Shown here one piece after another: positions 17,098 to 25,857 of a DNA stretch of 64,000 nucleotides. Below the pieces are notes generated by a model. The model was given only the letters and a program-made list of their open reading frames with translations. It was not told where the DNA came from and ran no database searches. Origin of the DNA: Streptomyces bacillaris (GTDB lineage Bacteria > Actinomycetota > Actinomycetes > Streptomycetales > Streptomycetaceae); the NCBI RefSeq assembly GCF_003268675.1, contig NZ_CP029378.1, forward strand, positions 5,890,001-5,954,000. Direction: 5' to 3'. The first letter of the stretch is position 1; the number at the start of each line of letters is the position of its first letter. Both the position numbers and the translations under genes were made by a program.

Positions 17098-18579
17098 ATG
17101 CTGCCGTCCAGATCCGCCCGCGCGCTCGCCGTCGCGCTCCTCGCGGTGCTGCTGGGAGCGATGCTCCCCGCCACCACCGCGCAAGCGGCCAGCCGCACGG
17201 TGCAGGGCGGACGGCTCGACTGGGGCATCAAGTCCTCCTTCCAGAGCTACGTCACCGGCCCCATCGCCCAGGGCAGTTGGAGCCTGACCGGGGGCGCCGC
17301 CACGGTCGGCGGCAGCCAGTTCCGCTTCCACTCCGCCAACGGCTCCTACGACCCGGCGACCGGCGCCTTCAGCTCGGCCTTCTCCGGCGGCGTGCACTTC
17401 ACCGGCCACAAGAAGGCCGATGGCACCAACGAGCTGGACCTCGTCATCAGCCGCCCCACCATCAGGATCAGCGGCGGCAGCGGCACGCTCTTCGCCGACA
17501 TGGTCAGCAAGGAGCGGGGGACCGGCAAGGTCTCCAACCGCTCCCAGGTGCCGCTGGCCACCCTCGGTCTCGGCGGGATCAACATGAAGGGCGGCTCCAC
17601 GCCCATCGCCCTCAGCAACGTCCCCGCGACGCTGACCCCCCAGGGCGCCACCGCCTTCGCCGGCTACTACACCGCCGGTACGCCGCTCGACCCGATCAGC
17701 CTCTCCGTCGACACCAAGGCCCCGGCCGAGCCGAAGCCCGCCCCGTCCGAGAAGAAGGACGAGGACGCGATGAAGGACGAGGAGAAGGAGAAGGCCGAGG
17801 ACGAGGCCAAGAAGAAGGCCGAGAAGGAGAAGGCGGGCCGCTTCGAGGACGCCGCCGTCGACTGGGGCGTCCGCCGCACCTTCCGCGAGTACGTCACCGG
17901 CTCCATCGGCCAGGGCAAGTGGACGCTGGCCGACGGCGCCCAGGACGGCGGGGCCCTCTTCCGCTTCCCGCAGGGCAAGGGCACGTACGACGCGGAGAAG
18001 CAGACGCTCGACGCCGACTTCGGCGGCAGCCTCCACTTCACCGGCGCCCACGACCTCGACCTGAAGTTCTCCGCCGTCAAGGTCGCCGTGGCCAAGGGCG
18101 AGGGCACCCTCTCCGCGGATGTCACGACCGCGGGAACGACCCGCAAGAACGTCCCCCTCATCACCTTCGAGGCCAAGGACTTCGCGCCCAAGGAGGGCCT
18201 CGCGGTCCTGACCGAGGCGCCCGCCACCCTCACCGAGGACGGCTCCAAGGCGTTCAACTCCATGTACAAGGCGGGCACCGAGATGGACCCCGTCTCGCTC
18301 GCCGTCGCCGTCGACGACAAGGCCCAGCTTCCTCCGCTGCCCGACCTCGGCAGCGAGCCCACGGCCGCCGCCGAGCCCACCGCGAAGCCCTCGGCCGAGG
18401 CCTCCGCCGAACCGGTCGCCGCCGCCTCCGGCTCGGGGCCGGGCGCCGGGACGTACGCCGCGATCGGGGGCGGGGTGCTGCTGCTCGCCGCGGCCGGAAC
18501 GTTCTTCGCGCTGCGCCGCCGCAAGGCCGCCGGCACCGACGCCGCCACCCCGGGCTCCGACGCCCCCCAGACCTCCTGA
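17098..18579 (+). CDS. HtaA-domain heme-binding surface protein (two HtaA domains, membrane anchored)
   Basis: This 493-residue exported protein has a cleavable signal (to about residue 31, TTAQA), a first HtaA domain at about 33-205 starting with DWGIKSSFQSYV, and a Lys/Glu-rich charged linker at about 210-245 likely to be helical. A second HtaA domain follows (DWGVRRTFREYV) to about 405, then an Ala/Pro-rich stretch, one transmembrane helix and RRRK. HtaA domains bind heme through conserved Tyr and His in corynebacteria. There is no LAXTG motif, so it is held by its C-terminal helix. The start follows CGGAGG; the iron box lies directly upstream. Confidence 0.9.
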   Translation: MLPSRSARALAVALLAVLLGAMLPATTAQAASRTVQGGRLDWGIKSSFQSYVTGPIAQGSWSLTGGAATVGGSQFRFHSANGSYDPATGAFSSAFSGGVHFTGHKKADGTNELDLVISRPTIRISGGSGTLFADMVSKERGTGKVSNRSQVPLATLGLGGINMKGGSTPIALSNVPATLTPQGATAFAGYYTAGTPLDPISLSVDTKAPAEPKPAPSEKKDEDAMKDEEKEKAEDEAKKKAEKEKAGRFEDAAVDWGVRRTFREYVTGSIGQGKWTLADGAQDGGALFRFPQGKGTYDAEKQTLDADFGGSLHFTGAHDLDLKFSAVKVAVAKGEGTLSADVTTAGTTRKNVPLITFEAKDFAPKEGLAVLTEAPATLTEDGSKAFNSMYKAGTEMDPVSLAVAVDDKAQLPPLPDLGSEPTAAAEPTAKPSAEASAEPVAAASGSGPGAGTYAAIGGGVLLLAAAGTFFALRRRKAAGTDAATPGSDAPQTS

Positions 18580-18663
18580 CGCCCCCCATGAGCGCTTTAC
18601 GGTTCCTCATCCCCGCCCCTCACGCCTCCCTTCCTCCCCCGTTCCATTAGGAGAACCACCGAC

Positions 18664-20361
18664 ATGGCTGCAACTCGCCGCCCCATAGCCCTCGCGGCGG
18701 CCGTCGCCACGGCCGCGGCCCTGGGTGCCACCTTCGCCCTCCCGGCCTTCGCGGACAGCGCCCCCGCCAAGCCCGCGGCCGAGGCCCCGCAGACGATCCA
18801 GCTGGAGTCGGGCACCCTGGACTGGGGTATCCGGGAGTCCTTCCGCTCGATGATCGGCCGCTTCGGCACCGCCACCCTCGCGGACGGTGCCACCAAGAAC
18901 GAGGACGGCACGTACAAGTTCCCCCTGGAGCAGGGTGAGTACGACCTCGGCACCCATAGCGTGACGACCGGTTTCAAGGGCAGCGTCCACTACGAGGCGC
19001 ACAACGGCGTCCTGGACATCAAGCTCTCCGACTTCAAGGTCCAGACGACCGGCGAGAGCGGCAAGATCACGGTCGACGCCCTCATCAAGTCCACGGGCAA
19101 GCCCACCGTCACGCACGACGACCTGACGATGGCCACGCTCGACCTCACCGACGTCGCGCCCTCGAACGGCGCCGCCGGCATGAAGTTCGCGGACATCCCC
19201 GCCGCCTTCACCAAGGAGGGCGCGGAGGTCTTCGGCACCGCCTACAAGGAGGGCGATGTCATCGACCCCGCCACCCTGACGGTCAAGCAGGCCACCCCGA
19301 CCACGCCGCCCACCACGCCGCCGCCCACCCCGCCGGTGACGCCCCCCGTGACCCCGCCGGTCACGCCCACGGTCGAGCCGACGCCCACCGAGACGGCCAA
19401 GCCGACGCCCACCGAGACCCCCGCCAAGCCGACCAGCGGCCCGGTCGTCGACGGCACCCTCGACTGGGGCGTCAAGAAGAGCTTCCGCTCGTACGTCGTC
19501 GGCCCGAGCGCGCACGGCAAGGTCGAGACGACCGACGGCGCCACCGCCAACGCCGAGGGCTACCGCTTCACCAAGGCGACGGGTCACCTCGACGCCGAGA
19601 AGAACAGCCTCAACGCCCAGTTCAAGGGCAAGGTGCGCTTCCTCGGCCACGAGACCGCGGGCGACTACAAGCTGGACCTCTCCCTCAGCAACCTGAAGGT
19701 CGACGTCCAGGGCACGACGGGCAAGCTCGTCGCCGACGTCTCCACCAAGGACATGGCCTCCGGCAAGGTCAACACCTTCACCGGCCTGGCCTTCGCCGAC
19801 CTGAAGGTGCCCGCGGGCGCCCTGGTCGCGAAGGAGGGCGTCGTGAACCTCAAGGCCATCCCGGCGACCCTGACCGAGGACGGCTCCAAGGCGTTCAGCA
19901 ACATGTACAAGAAGGGCGACGAGCTGGACGCCCTGACCGCCGCCGTCTCCCTCGACGAGGACGCGACGCTGCCTCCGGGCGGTTCGACGGAGTACAAGAA
20001 CTGCGCCGAGGCCGAGGCGGCCGGCGTGACGCCCATCAAGAAGGGCGACCCGGGTTACGCGGCCCACCTGGACCGCGACGGTGACGGCATCGCCTGCGAG
20101 GCCGGCGAGTCCACCGGCGGCTCCGGCTCCACGGGCGGTTCCGCCGGCGGCTCCACCACCGGCGGCGGCACGGTCGGCGGTTCGACCACCGGCGGTTCCA
20201 CCGCGGGCGGTTCGGTCGGCGGCTCCGGCGCCCTGGCCTCCACCGGCTCGGACGTCCCGACCGGTCTCCTCATCGGCGCCTCCGGCCTCGTCGTGGCGGC
20301 CGGTGCCGGTGTCATGATCGCGGCGCGCCGCCGCCGTAACGCGGGCGACGCCACCGCCTGA
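18664..20361 (+). CDS. HtaA-domain protein with Excalibur domain and LAXTG sorting signal
   Basis: This 565-residue exported protein has a signal peptide to about residue 29, then HtaA domain 1 (LDWGIRESFRSM), a Thr/Pro-rich wall-spanning linker at about 210-258 and HtaA domain 2 (LDWGVKKSFRSYV). A small Excalibur calcium-binding domain follows with the pattern DRDGDGIACE. Then come a Gly/Ser/Thr linker, LASTG at 524-528, a hydrophobic helix and RRRR. LAXTG signals are used by class E sortases in streptomycetes, so covalent wall attachment is likely. Probably co-transcribed with the previous gene (84-base gap, GGAGAA site). The pair would relay heme from wall to membrane. Confidence 0.9.
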   Translation: MAATRRPIALAAAVATAAALGATFALPAFADSAPAKPAAEAPQTIQLESGTLDWGIRESFRSMIGRFGTATLADGATKNEDGTYKFPLEQGEYDLGTHSVTTGFKGSVHYEAHNGVLDIKLSDFKVQTTGESGKITVDALIKSTGKPTVTHDDLTMATLDLTDVAPSNGAAGMKFADIPAAFTKEGAEVFGTAYKEGDVIDPATLTVKQATPTTPPTTPPPTPPVTPPVTPPVTPTVEPTPTETAKPTPTETPAKPTSGPVVDGTLDWGVKKSFRSYVVGPSAHGKVETTDGATANAEGYRFTKATGHLDAEKNSLNAQFKGKVRFLGHETAGDYKLDLSLSNLKVDVQGTTGKLVADVSTKDMASGKVNTFTGLAFADLKVPAGALVAKEGVVNLKAIPATLTEDGSKAFSNMYKKGDELDALTAAVSLDEDATLPPGGSTEYKNCAEAEAAGVTPIKKGDPGYAAHLDRDGDGIACEAGESTGGSGSTGGSAGGSTTGGGTVGGSTTGGSTAGGSVGGSGALASTGSDVPTGLLIGASGLVVAAGAGVMIAARRRRNAGDATA

Positions 20362-20401
20362 TCACCCAGCACCACCAGCACCACCTGAAGCACCCGCACC
20401 A

Positions 20402-20452
20402 GCCGCAGGGCCGTACCGGCAGCAGCACGCTCGACCGGTACGGCCCTGCGGC
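20402..20452 (+). terminator. Strong hairpin terminator after the HtaA genes
   Basis: An 18-base-pair perfect stem (20402-20419 with 20435-20452; core GCAGGGCCGTACCGG) encloses a 15-base loop about 40 bases after the second HtaA-domain stop codon. Confidence 0.8.
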
Positions 20453-20511
20453 CGTCGTCCCCGGGCTCCCCTCAACGCCCGCCCCGCCCCGGGTGATGCT
20501 TGAATGCGCAC

Positions 20512-21183
20512 GTGAACCACTACGACGTACCCCGGGGCATCGACGTCCTGCGGGTTTTCTGCGGACCCGACGGACGCCACGGCAACGCCCTCGGTGTCGT
20601 ACGCGACGGACGCAGCCACCCCGACGAGGCGTCCCGGCAGCGGTTGGCCCGGCAACTGGGCTTCAGCGAGACCGTGTTCGTCGACGACCCGGAGCGCGGC
20701 CGGGTGGACATCCACACCCCCGGGCTGCGGCTGCCGTTCGCCGGACACCCGCTCGTCGGCGCCGCCTGGCTGCTGGACCTGGAGATCCTGGAGCTGGCCG
20801 TGGGGGACGTCTTCGCCCGCCAGGACGGGGAGTTCACCTGGATCACCGCGCGCCCCGAGTGGGCCCCGCCGCGCACGCTCCAGCAGTACGCGACGGCGGA
20901 AGAGGTGGAGGCGCTGCCGGGGCCGCCGCCCGGGGAGGGCTGGCTCTACGCCTGGGCCTGGGAGGACGAGGCGGCGGGGCGGGTGCGGGCGCGGGCCTTT
21001 CCGAGGCGCGGGGATGGCATTGTCGAGGACGAGGCGACCGGCGCGGCGGCCATGCTGCTGAGCGCGCATCTCGGCCGGGCCCTGAACATCACACAAGGAC
21101 GCGGCTCCCAGATCCTCACAGCTCCCGCGCCGGACGGCACGGTGGAGGTAGGGGGCCGCGTCCTGATGGCCGCCCGGGGCTGA
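20512..21183 (+). CDS. PhzF-family isomerase, short form
   Basis: This 223-residue protein of the PhzF fold is shorter than the usual 260-300. It has HGNALGV near residue 25, the catalytic-site glutamate in FSETVFV (Glu53), the segment LPFAGHPLVGAAWLL, and the second-domain motif EDEATGAAAMLL. Part of the linker between the two domains appears reduced. Substrate unknown. GTG at 20512 is chosen; TTG at 20500 in the same frame is equally possible because neither has a clear ribosome site. It lies between the HtaA terminator and the convergent heme oxygenase gene. Confidence 0.82.
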   Translation: MNHYDVPRGIDVLRVFCGPDGRHGNALGVVRDGRSHPDEASRQRLARQLGFSETVFVDDPERGRVDIHTPGLRLPFAGHPLVGAAWLLDLEILELAVGDVFARQDGEFTWITARPEWAPPRTLQQYATAEEVEALPGPPPGEGWLYAWAWEDEAAGRVRARAFPRRGDGIVEDEATGAAAMLLSAHLGRALNITQGRGSQILTAPAPDGTVEVGGRVLMAARG

Positions 21184-21226
21184 ACCACGGGCGGCCGTAA
21201 GCCATATGAGCGGTAGGGGTGCGGTG

Positions 21227-21892
21227 CTACGCGCTGAGCGGGAACACCTCGCCCAGCTCCCGGAAGACCGCGGTGTTCAGCGCGAACGCGCGCTTGCACT
21301 CCTCGATGATCCGCTGCTTCTCCAGGTCGTCCGCGTTCACCGCGTCCAGCAGCTCGCGGTAGTTCCGCTTGAAGGCGGCGGGGTTGCCGATCTCCTCGAA
21401 GACGTAGAACCGCACGCCGTCGCCCTTGCGCTCGAAGCCCCAGGTCTTCTCCGCCTTGTCGCGGATGATCTGGCCGCCCGAGAGGTCGCCGAGGTAGCGG
21501 GTGTAGTGGTGCGCGATGTACCCGGCGGGCCAGGTGCGGGCGCACTCGGTGACCCGGGCGGCGTACGCGGCGGTGGCGGGCAGCGGCTCCAGGCCCTCGC
21601 GCCAGTTCTCCCCGCGCAGGTGGGCGAGGTCGCGCTCCAGCTCGGTGGAGCGCATCAGCTCGGACTGTATGAAGGGGCCCGCGACCGGGTCGTTCCGCAG
21701 GGCCTCCGCGCCCTCCTCCAGTGCCCGGTAGACGAACCACAGCTGCTCGGTGTAGCGCGTGTACGCGTCGACGCCCAGCCGCCCGCCGAGCAGGTCACCC
21801 ATGAAGGTCGAGGTCTCGGCCTCGGTGTGCTGCTCGTGCGACGCGGTGCGGATGAGCGTCGAGAAGGGAGTGACGGTGGCGGTTGCGTCCAA
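21227..21892 (-). CDS. hmuO: Heme oxygenase (biliverdin-producing)
   Basis: This 221-residue all-helical enzyme opens heme to biliverdin, CO and Fe2+, releasing iron from heme brought in by HmuTUV. The proximal heme-ligand region is RTASHEQHTEAE near the N-terminus, and the distal helix contains YTRYLGDLSGGQII, the family signature with the flexible glycines. The start is TTG at 21890-21892, with GGAGG six bases upstream; an upstream in-frame ATG would add an unrelated extension. An iron-box-like palindrome about 108 bases upstream suggests induction under iron limitation, in step with the htaA/hmu genes. Confidence 0.92.
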   Translation of the reverse strand: MDATATVTPFSTLIRTASHEQHTEAETSTFMGDLLGGRLGVDAYTRYTEQLWFVYRALEEGAEALRNDPVAGPFIQSELMRSTELERDLAHLRGENWREGLEPLPATAAYAARVTECARTWPAGYIAHHYTRYLGDLSGGQIIRDKAEKTWGFERKGDGVRFYVFEEIGNPAAFKRNYRELLDAVNADDLEKQRIIEECKRAFALNTAVFRELGEVFPLSA

Positions 21893-21999
21893 GGCGGGCC
21901 TCCGGGGCCGGGGGACGGGAAGTCCAGAAACAGACGGAAATATCGGCAAGCGACCGCCGCGACGTTGCGGCGGTGCGTGCCGGTACGCCCGATCCTCCT

Positions 22000-22017
22000 A
22001 CTTAGGTTTACCTAAGT
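22000..22017 (-). promoter_or_regulatory. Iron-box-like palindrome upstream of heme oxygenase
   Basis: ACTTAGGT-TT-ACCTAAGT is a perfect 8+2+8 palindrome containing the TTAGGT/ACCTAA half-sites of DtxR-type boxes. The half-sites are closer together than in the 19-base consensus, so it is either a compressed iron box or a variant site. Confidence 0.65.
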
Positions 22018-22031
22018 CAACTGGTTCCCGA

Positions 22032-22065
22032 CTGCTTGTCGGTAAAAAAGTACGCGACAAAGCAG
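22032..22065 (-). terminator. Hairpin region downstream of map
   Basis: CTGCTTGTC at 22032-22040 pairs, with one bulge, with GACAAAGCAG at 22056-22065. The loop carries a run of six A (T on the reverse strand). It is placed to end the map transcript before the heme oxygenase promoter. Confidence 0.4.
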
Positions 22066-22113
22066 GGGGTGGCACCCTTGTGGGTATTTTGTCCCGATTG
22101 CGGCAGGGGCTGA

Positions 22114-22971
22114 CTACGGCAGGGTGAGGATCTCCGCCCCGGTCTCCGTGACGACGAGCGTGTGCTCGAACTGCGCGGTCCGCTTCCGGTCCTTCGTCAC
22201 CACGGTCCAGCCGTCCTCCCACATGTCGTACTCGTGGGTGCCCAGCGTCAGCATCGGCTCGATGGTGAACGTCATGCCGGGCTGCATCACGGTGGTGGCG
22301 TGCGGGCTGTCGTAGTGCGGGATGATCAGGCCGGAGTGGAACGAGGAGTTGATCCCGTGCCCGGTGAAGTCGCGCACGACGCCGTAGCCGAACCGCTTGG
22401 CGTACGACTCGATGACCCGGCCGATGACGTTGATCTGCCGCCCCGGCCTGACCGCCTTGATGGCCCGGTTCAGCGACTCCCGGGTGCGCTCGACGAGCAG
22501 CCGGGACTCCTCGTCCACGTCGCCGCAGAGGTAGGTGGCGTTGTTGTCGCCGTGCACCCCGTTGATGTACGCGGTGACGTCGAGGTTCACGATGTCCCCG
22601 TCGCGCAGCACGGTGGAGTCGGGGATGCCGTGGCAGATGACCTCGTTGAGCGAGCTGCACAGCGACTTCGGGAAGCCCCGGTAGCCGAGGGTGGAGGGGT
22701 ACGCGCCGTGGTCGATCATGAACTCGTGGGCGACCCGGTCCAGCTCGTCCGTGGTCACCCCCGGCGCGATGTGCTTGGCGGCCTCCTCCATCGCCTGGGC
22801 GGCGATGCGCCCGGCGATGCGCATCCGCTCGATGGTGTCGGCGTCCTGGATCTCCGGGCCGGTGTACGGCGTCGGGGCCGGCTTCCCCACGTACTCGGGG
22901 CGCCGGATGTTTCCGGGTACGGAACGGACGGGAGTGATCTCCCCTGGTACGAGAAGCGACTGGCCAGACAT
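22114..22971 (-). CDS. map: Type I methionine aminopeptidase
   Basis: This 285-residue metalloprotease removes the initiator methionine from nascent proteins. The N-terminal extension of about 40 residues (PGEITPVRSVPGNIRRPEY) is the actinobacterial MetAP1c type with an SH3-ligand-like Pro stretch. Metal ligands are visible in VNLDVTAYINGVHGDNNATY (two Asp), FTGHGINSSFHSG (His), and FTIEPML plus FEHTLVV (two Glu). Start ATG at 22969-22971. Streptomycetes commonly carry more than one map gene; this copy stands alone next to a small conserved gene on the other strand. Confidence 0.95.
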   Translation of the reverse strand: MSGQSLLVPGEITPVRSVPGNIRRPEYVGKPAPTPYTGPEIQDADTIERMRIAGRIAAQAMEEAAKHIAPGVTTDELDRVAHEFMIDHGAYPSTLGYRGFPKSLCSSLNEVICHGIPDSTVLRDGDIVNLDVTAYINGVHGDNNATYLCGDVDEESRLLVERTRESLNRAIKAVRPGRQINVIGRVIESYAKRFGYGVVRDFTGHGINSSFHSGLIIPHYDSPHATTVMQPGMTFTIEPMLTLGTHEYDMWEDGWTVVTKDRKRTAQFEHTLVVTETGAEILTLP

Positions 22972-23029
22972 GCCAGCGAGTCTAACCAGCGGCCCCGGGG
23001 CACCATGGCGATAAGGAAAGGAGCTGTCG

Positions 23030-23266
23030 ATGGCCCTGTTCAAGAAGCGCACGGTCGGCAAACCTGGCGAGTGGTACTACTGCCTCCAGCACAAGAAGGT
23101 CGAGGAGGGCCCGGAGTGCCCCGCCCAGAACCGGTTCGGTCCCTACACCTCCCGCGAGGCCGCCCAGCACGCGATGGACACGGCCCGCGAACGCAACCTG
23201 GAGTGGGACACGGACCCCAAGTGGCACGACGAGGAGAAGGGCAAATCCGGCCCGTCCGACGATTGA
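23030..23266 (+). CDS. Small conserved actinobacterial protein
   Basis: This is a 78-residue hydrophilic protein beginning MALFKKRTVGKPGEWYYCL. The middle has two Cys (WYYCLQHKK; GPECPAQN), then FGPYTSREAAQHAMDTA, reminiscent of a short SPOR-like repeat. The acidic tail ends SGPSDD. It has an excellent AAAGGAG ribosome site seven bases before ATG 23030. It is divergent from map with about 58 bases between starts, so the two share a promoter region. Function unknown. Confidence 0.75.
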   Translation: MALFKKRTVGKPGEWYYCLQHKKVEEGPECPAQNRFGPYTSREAAQHAMDTARERNLEWDTDPKWHDEEKGKSGPSDD

Positions 23267-23297
23267 GCCCGTCCCCTCCGGCCCATCCGGGGAACCC

Positions 23298-23349
23298 CAG
23301 CCTGTCCGGCGATCGAGGACGTCTTTCAGCCCCTCCGGCGCTTGAGGAG
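23298..23349. repeat. Two copies of the CAGCC(C/T)-TCCGGCG-TTGAGGA intergenic element
   Basis: Copies at 23298-23320 and 23327-23349 match the three copies near 40.2-40.4 kb. The second is followed by the palindromic GGGGCGGAGCCCCGG type sequence. The copies lie between the small gene and the convergent MFS stop. Confidence 0.7.
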
Positions 23350-23400
23350 CGGGGTACGGGGGCGGAGCCCCGGGAGCCCGGCCACCCGGCCGGGCCCGGG

Positions 23401-24726
23401 TCACCCCTCCACCCGGGCCTCCCGCCTCCGCACGGCATCCTCGTCCGTCTCCGAGTCGTACCGCACCAGCTTCGGCAGCGCCGCCGTCAGCAGCGCCACC
23501 GACGCCACGCACGCCACCCCGCCCGTCCAGATCGCCGACCGGGTCCCGGTCCACCCCGCCATCGCCCCGGCCCGCACCTGCCCCAGCTGCGGGCCCACGC
23601 TGTACGAGAGCACCTCGATGCCCGCCAGCCGCCCGCGCAGCTCCTCCGGGATGGTCTGGTTCCAGATGGTCGAGCGCCCCAGCCCGCTCAGCATGTCGCC
23701 CGCCCCGGCCACGGCCAGGCAGACCAGCACCACCCACACGCTGGAGAACCAGCCCGCCGCCGCGATCGCCAGCCCCCACACCGCCGCCCCGAACACCACG
23801 AACAGCCCGTGCCGCCGCACCCGGGACGTCCAGCCGCTGGTCAGCCCCAGCGCCAGCGAGCCCACCGAGCCCGCCGCGTACATCAGCCCCAGCGACCACT
23901 CCGCGTCCAGCTCGTCCGCCAGGAACGGGAAGATCGTGTTCGGGAAGGCGAAGAACATCGCCGCCAGGTCGATCGCGTACGTCCCCAGCAGCACCGGCCG
24001 GCTCCAGGCGTACCGGGCCCCCTCCACGATCCCGCGCAGCGACGGCTTCGCCGCGTCCCGGGCGGGCGGTGCGGGGGAGAGCCGCAGACAGAGCAGGACG
24101 GAGGCGGCGAACGTGCACACCGTCACCGCGTACGCCGTGCCGTGACCGGCGTACGCCACCACCAGACCGGCCAGCGCCGGGCCCGCGATGGCCCCGATCT
24201 GCCAGCGCAGCGAGTTCAGGGCGGCCGCCGCCGTCTGCTGGGCGTGCGGCACGATCCGGGCCATCAGCGAGTCCAGCGCGGGCCGCTGGAGCCCGGCCAG
24301 CGCGGCGACCCCGCCCGCCACCACGTACAGCGGCCACAGCAGCGGCTCCGGCAGCAACGCGTTCACCAGCAGGATCGCGGCGAGCACGCCGAGCCCGGCC
24401 TCGGTGAGCAGGATGACCCGGCGCCGGTCCACGGAGTCCGCGAGCGCCCCGCCGTACAGCCCGAAGACCACCAGCGGTACCAGCTCCACCGCCCCCATCG
24501 CCCCGACCGCGAGCGGCGAGCCGGTGAGGTGCTTGATCTGGAGCGGCAGCGCGATGAGCGCCATGAAGCTGCCGAAGTACGTGATCAGCCCCTGGATCCA
24601 CAGCAGCCGGAAGTCGCGCGACGACCGCCACGGCGCGAGATCCGGCAGCAGGGCGCGGAGCCGGGACGGGGGAGGGGCGGCGGCGGGAGGGCCCGGGGGA
24701 GGGGCGGGGGGTGCTTCTTCGGTCAC
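23401..24726 (-). CDS. MFS transporter, EntS-like siderophore/drug exporter family
   Basis: This 441-residue protein has about twelve transmembrane helices. After a Pro/Ala-rich start it reads DFRLLWIQGLITYFGSFMA, with loop motifs GGALADSVDRRRVIL and GLQRPALDSLMARIVP typical of the MFS_3/EntS group that exports enterobactin or macrolides. Charged C-terminus (DEDAVRRREARVEG). The GTG at 24724-24726 is the best start for the alignment but has only a weak ribosome site. Divergent from npdG across about 260 bases of CCGGCCACC-rich, otherwise featureless sequence. Substrate unknown. Confidence 0.82.
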   Translation of the reverse strand: MTEEAPPAPPPGPPAAAPPPSRLRALLPDLAPWRSSRDFRLLWIQGLITYFGSFMALIALPLQIKHLTGSPLAVGAMGAVELVPLVVFGLYGGALADSVDRRRVILLTEAGLGVLAAILLVNALLPEPLLWPLYVVAGGVAALAGLQRPALDSLMARIVPHAQQTAAAALNSLRWQIGAIAGPALAGLVVAYAGHGTAYAVTVCTFAASVLLCLRLSPAPPARDAAKPSLRGIVEGARYAWSRPVLLGTYAIDLAAMFFAFPNTIFPFLADELDAEWSLGLMYAAGSVGSLALGLTSGWTSRVRRHGLFVVFGAAVWGLAIAAAGWFSSVWVVLVCLAVAGAGDMLSGLGRSTIWNQTIPEELRGRLAGIEVLSYSVGPQLGQVRAGAMAGWTGTRSAIWTGGVACVASVALLTAALPKLVRYDSETDEDAVRRREARVEG

Positions 24727-24985
24727 GAGGGGCCATGATCGGTACAGCGGACCACTTCGGGCAAACCGATTTTCCGAGCGGCCCGGGCGGGCGAACCCAT
24801 CCGGCCACCCGTGCCGTCCGGGGCAGCGCGCCCGCCCGGCCACGGGCCGCCCGGCCACCTCGGTACGGCATACGTACCCGGTGCCCCCGCCGCCCGGTGC
24901 GGCATACCCCTCCGGCCACCCCCGGTCACCCCGGACCGCCCCCCGCACCCGCCCCCGGTTCGCTACCTGGCAGTAGGGTCGGCCC

Positions 24986-25699
24986 ATGACTACACAGGAC
25001 AGCAGCGGCAGCGCGCCCAAGCCCCCCGCCAAGGACCCCTGGGACCTCCCCGACGTCTCCGGCCTGAGCGTCGGCGTGCTCGGCGGGACCGGCCCCCAGG
25101 GCCGTGGCCTCGCCTACCGGCTCGCCCGCGCCGGACAGCGGGTCACCCTCGGCTCCCGGGACGCCGGACGCGCCGCCGAGGCGGCCGCCGAACTCGGCCA
25201 CGGCATCGAGGGGACGGACAACGCCGAGTGCGCCCGGCGCAGCGACATCGTGATCGTCGCCGTGCCGTGGGACGGCCACGCCAAGACCCTGGAGTCCCTG
25301 CGCGAGGAGCTGGCGGGCAAGCTCGTCATCGACTGCGTCAACCCGCTCGGCTTCGACAAGAAGGGCGCCTACGCCCTCAAGCCGGAGGAGGGCAGCGCCG
25401 CCGAGCAGGCCGCCGCCCTGCTGCCGGACTCCCGGGTCACCGCCGCCTTCCACCACCTCTCGGCGGTCCTGCTGCAGGACGAGTCGATCGAGGAGATCGA
25501 CACCGACGTCCTGGTCCTGGGCGAGGCGCGGGCCGACACGGACATCGTGCAGGCGCTGGCGGGCCGCATCCCCGGGATGCGCGGCATCTTCGCCGGGCGG
25601 CTGCGCAACGCCCACCAGGTCGAGTCCCTGGTCGCGAACCTGATCTCGGTCAACCGCCGCTACAAGGCCCACGCCGGACTCCGTACCACCGACGTCTGA
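24986..25699 (+). CDS. npdG: NADPH-dependent F420 reductase (F420H2:NADP+ oxidoreductase)
   Basis: This 237-residue enzyme exchanges hydride between NADP(H) and the deazaflavin coenzyme F420, supplying F420H2 for F420-dependent reductases. The N-terminal dinucleotide fold reads SVGVLGGTGPQGRGLAYRLA, with SRD after the second strand favouring NADP; VVAVPWDGH and VIDCVNPLGFDKKG line the F420 site as in archaeal Fno. The C-terminus ends RYKAHAGLRTTDV. A short Pro-rich leader of ~25 residues precedes the fold. Streptomycetes make F420, consistent with this role. Confidence 0.9.
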   Translation: MTTQDSSGSAPKPPAKDPWDLPDVSGLSVGVLGGTGPQGRGLAYRLARAGQRVTLGSRDAGRAAEAAAELGHGIEGTDNAECARRSDIVIVAVPWDGHAKTLESLREELAGKLVIDCVNPLGFDKKGAYALKPEEGSAAEQAAALLPDSRVTAAFHHLSAVLLQDESIEEIDTDVLVLGEARADTDIVQALAGRIPGMRGIFAGRLRNAHQVESLVANLISVNRRYKAHAGLRTTDV

Positions 25700-25857
25700 G
25701 CACCCCGGAACCCGGGGCGGGGCACAACGGGGCATGGGGGACACTGGACGGGACGGGTCGGGTCGGCCCGGGACCACGACGTTCCTGGCCCTCCCGGTCC
25801 TCCCGGTCCTCCCGAATCCTGACCCTCCCGACCGTTCACCGACAGGAGCCCACCCCC

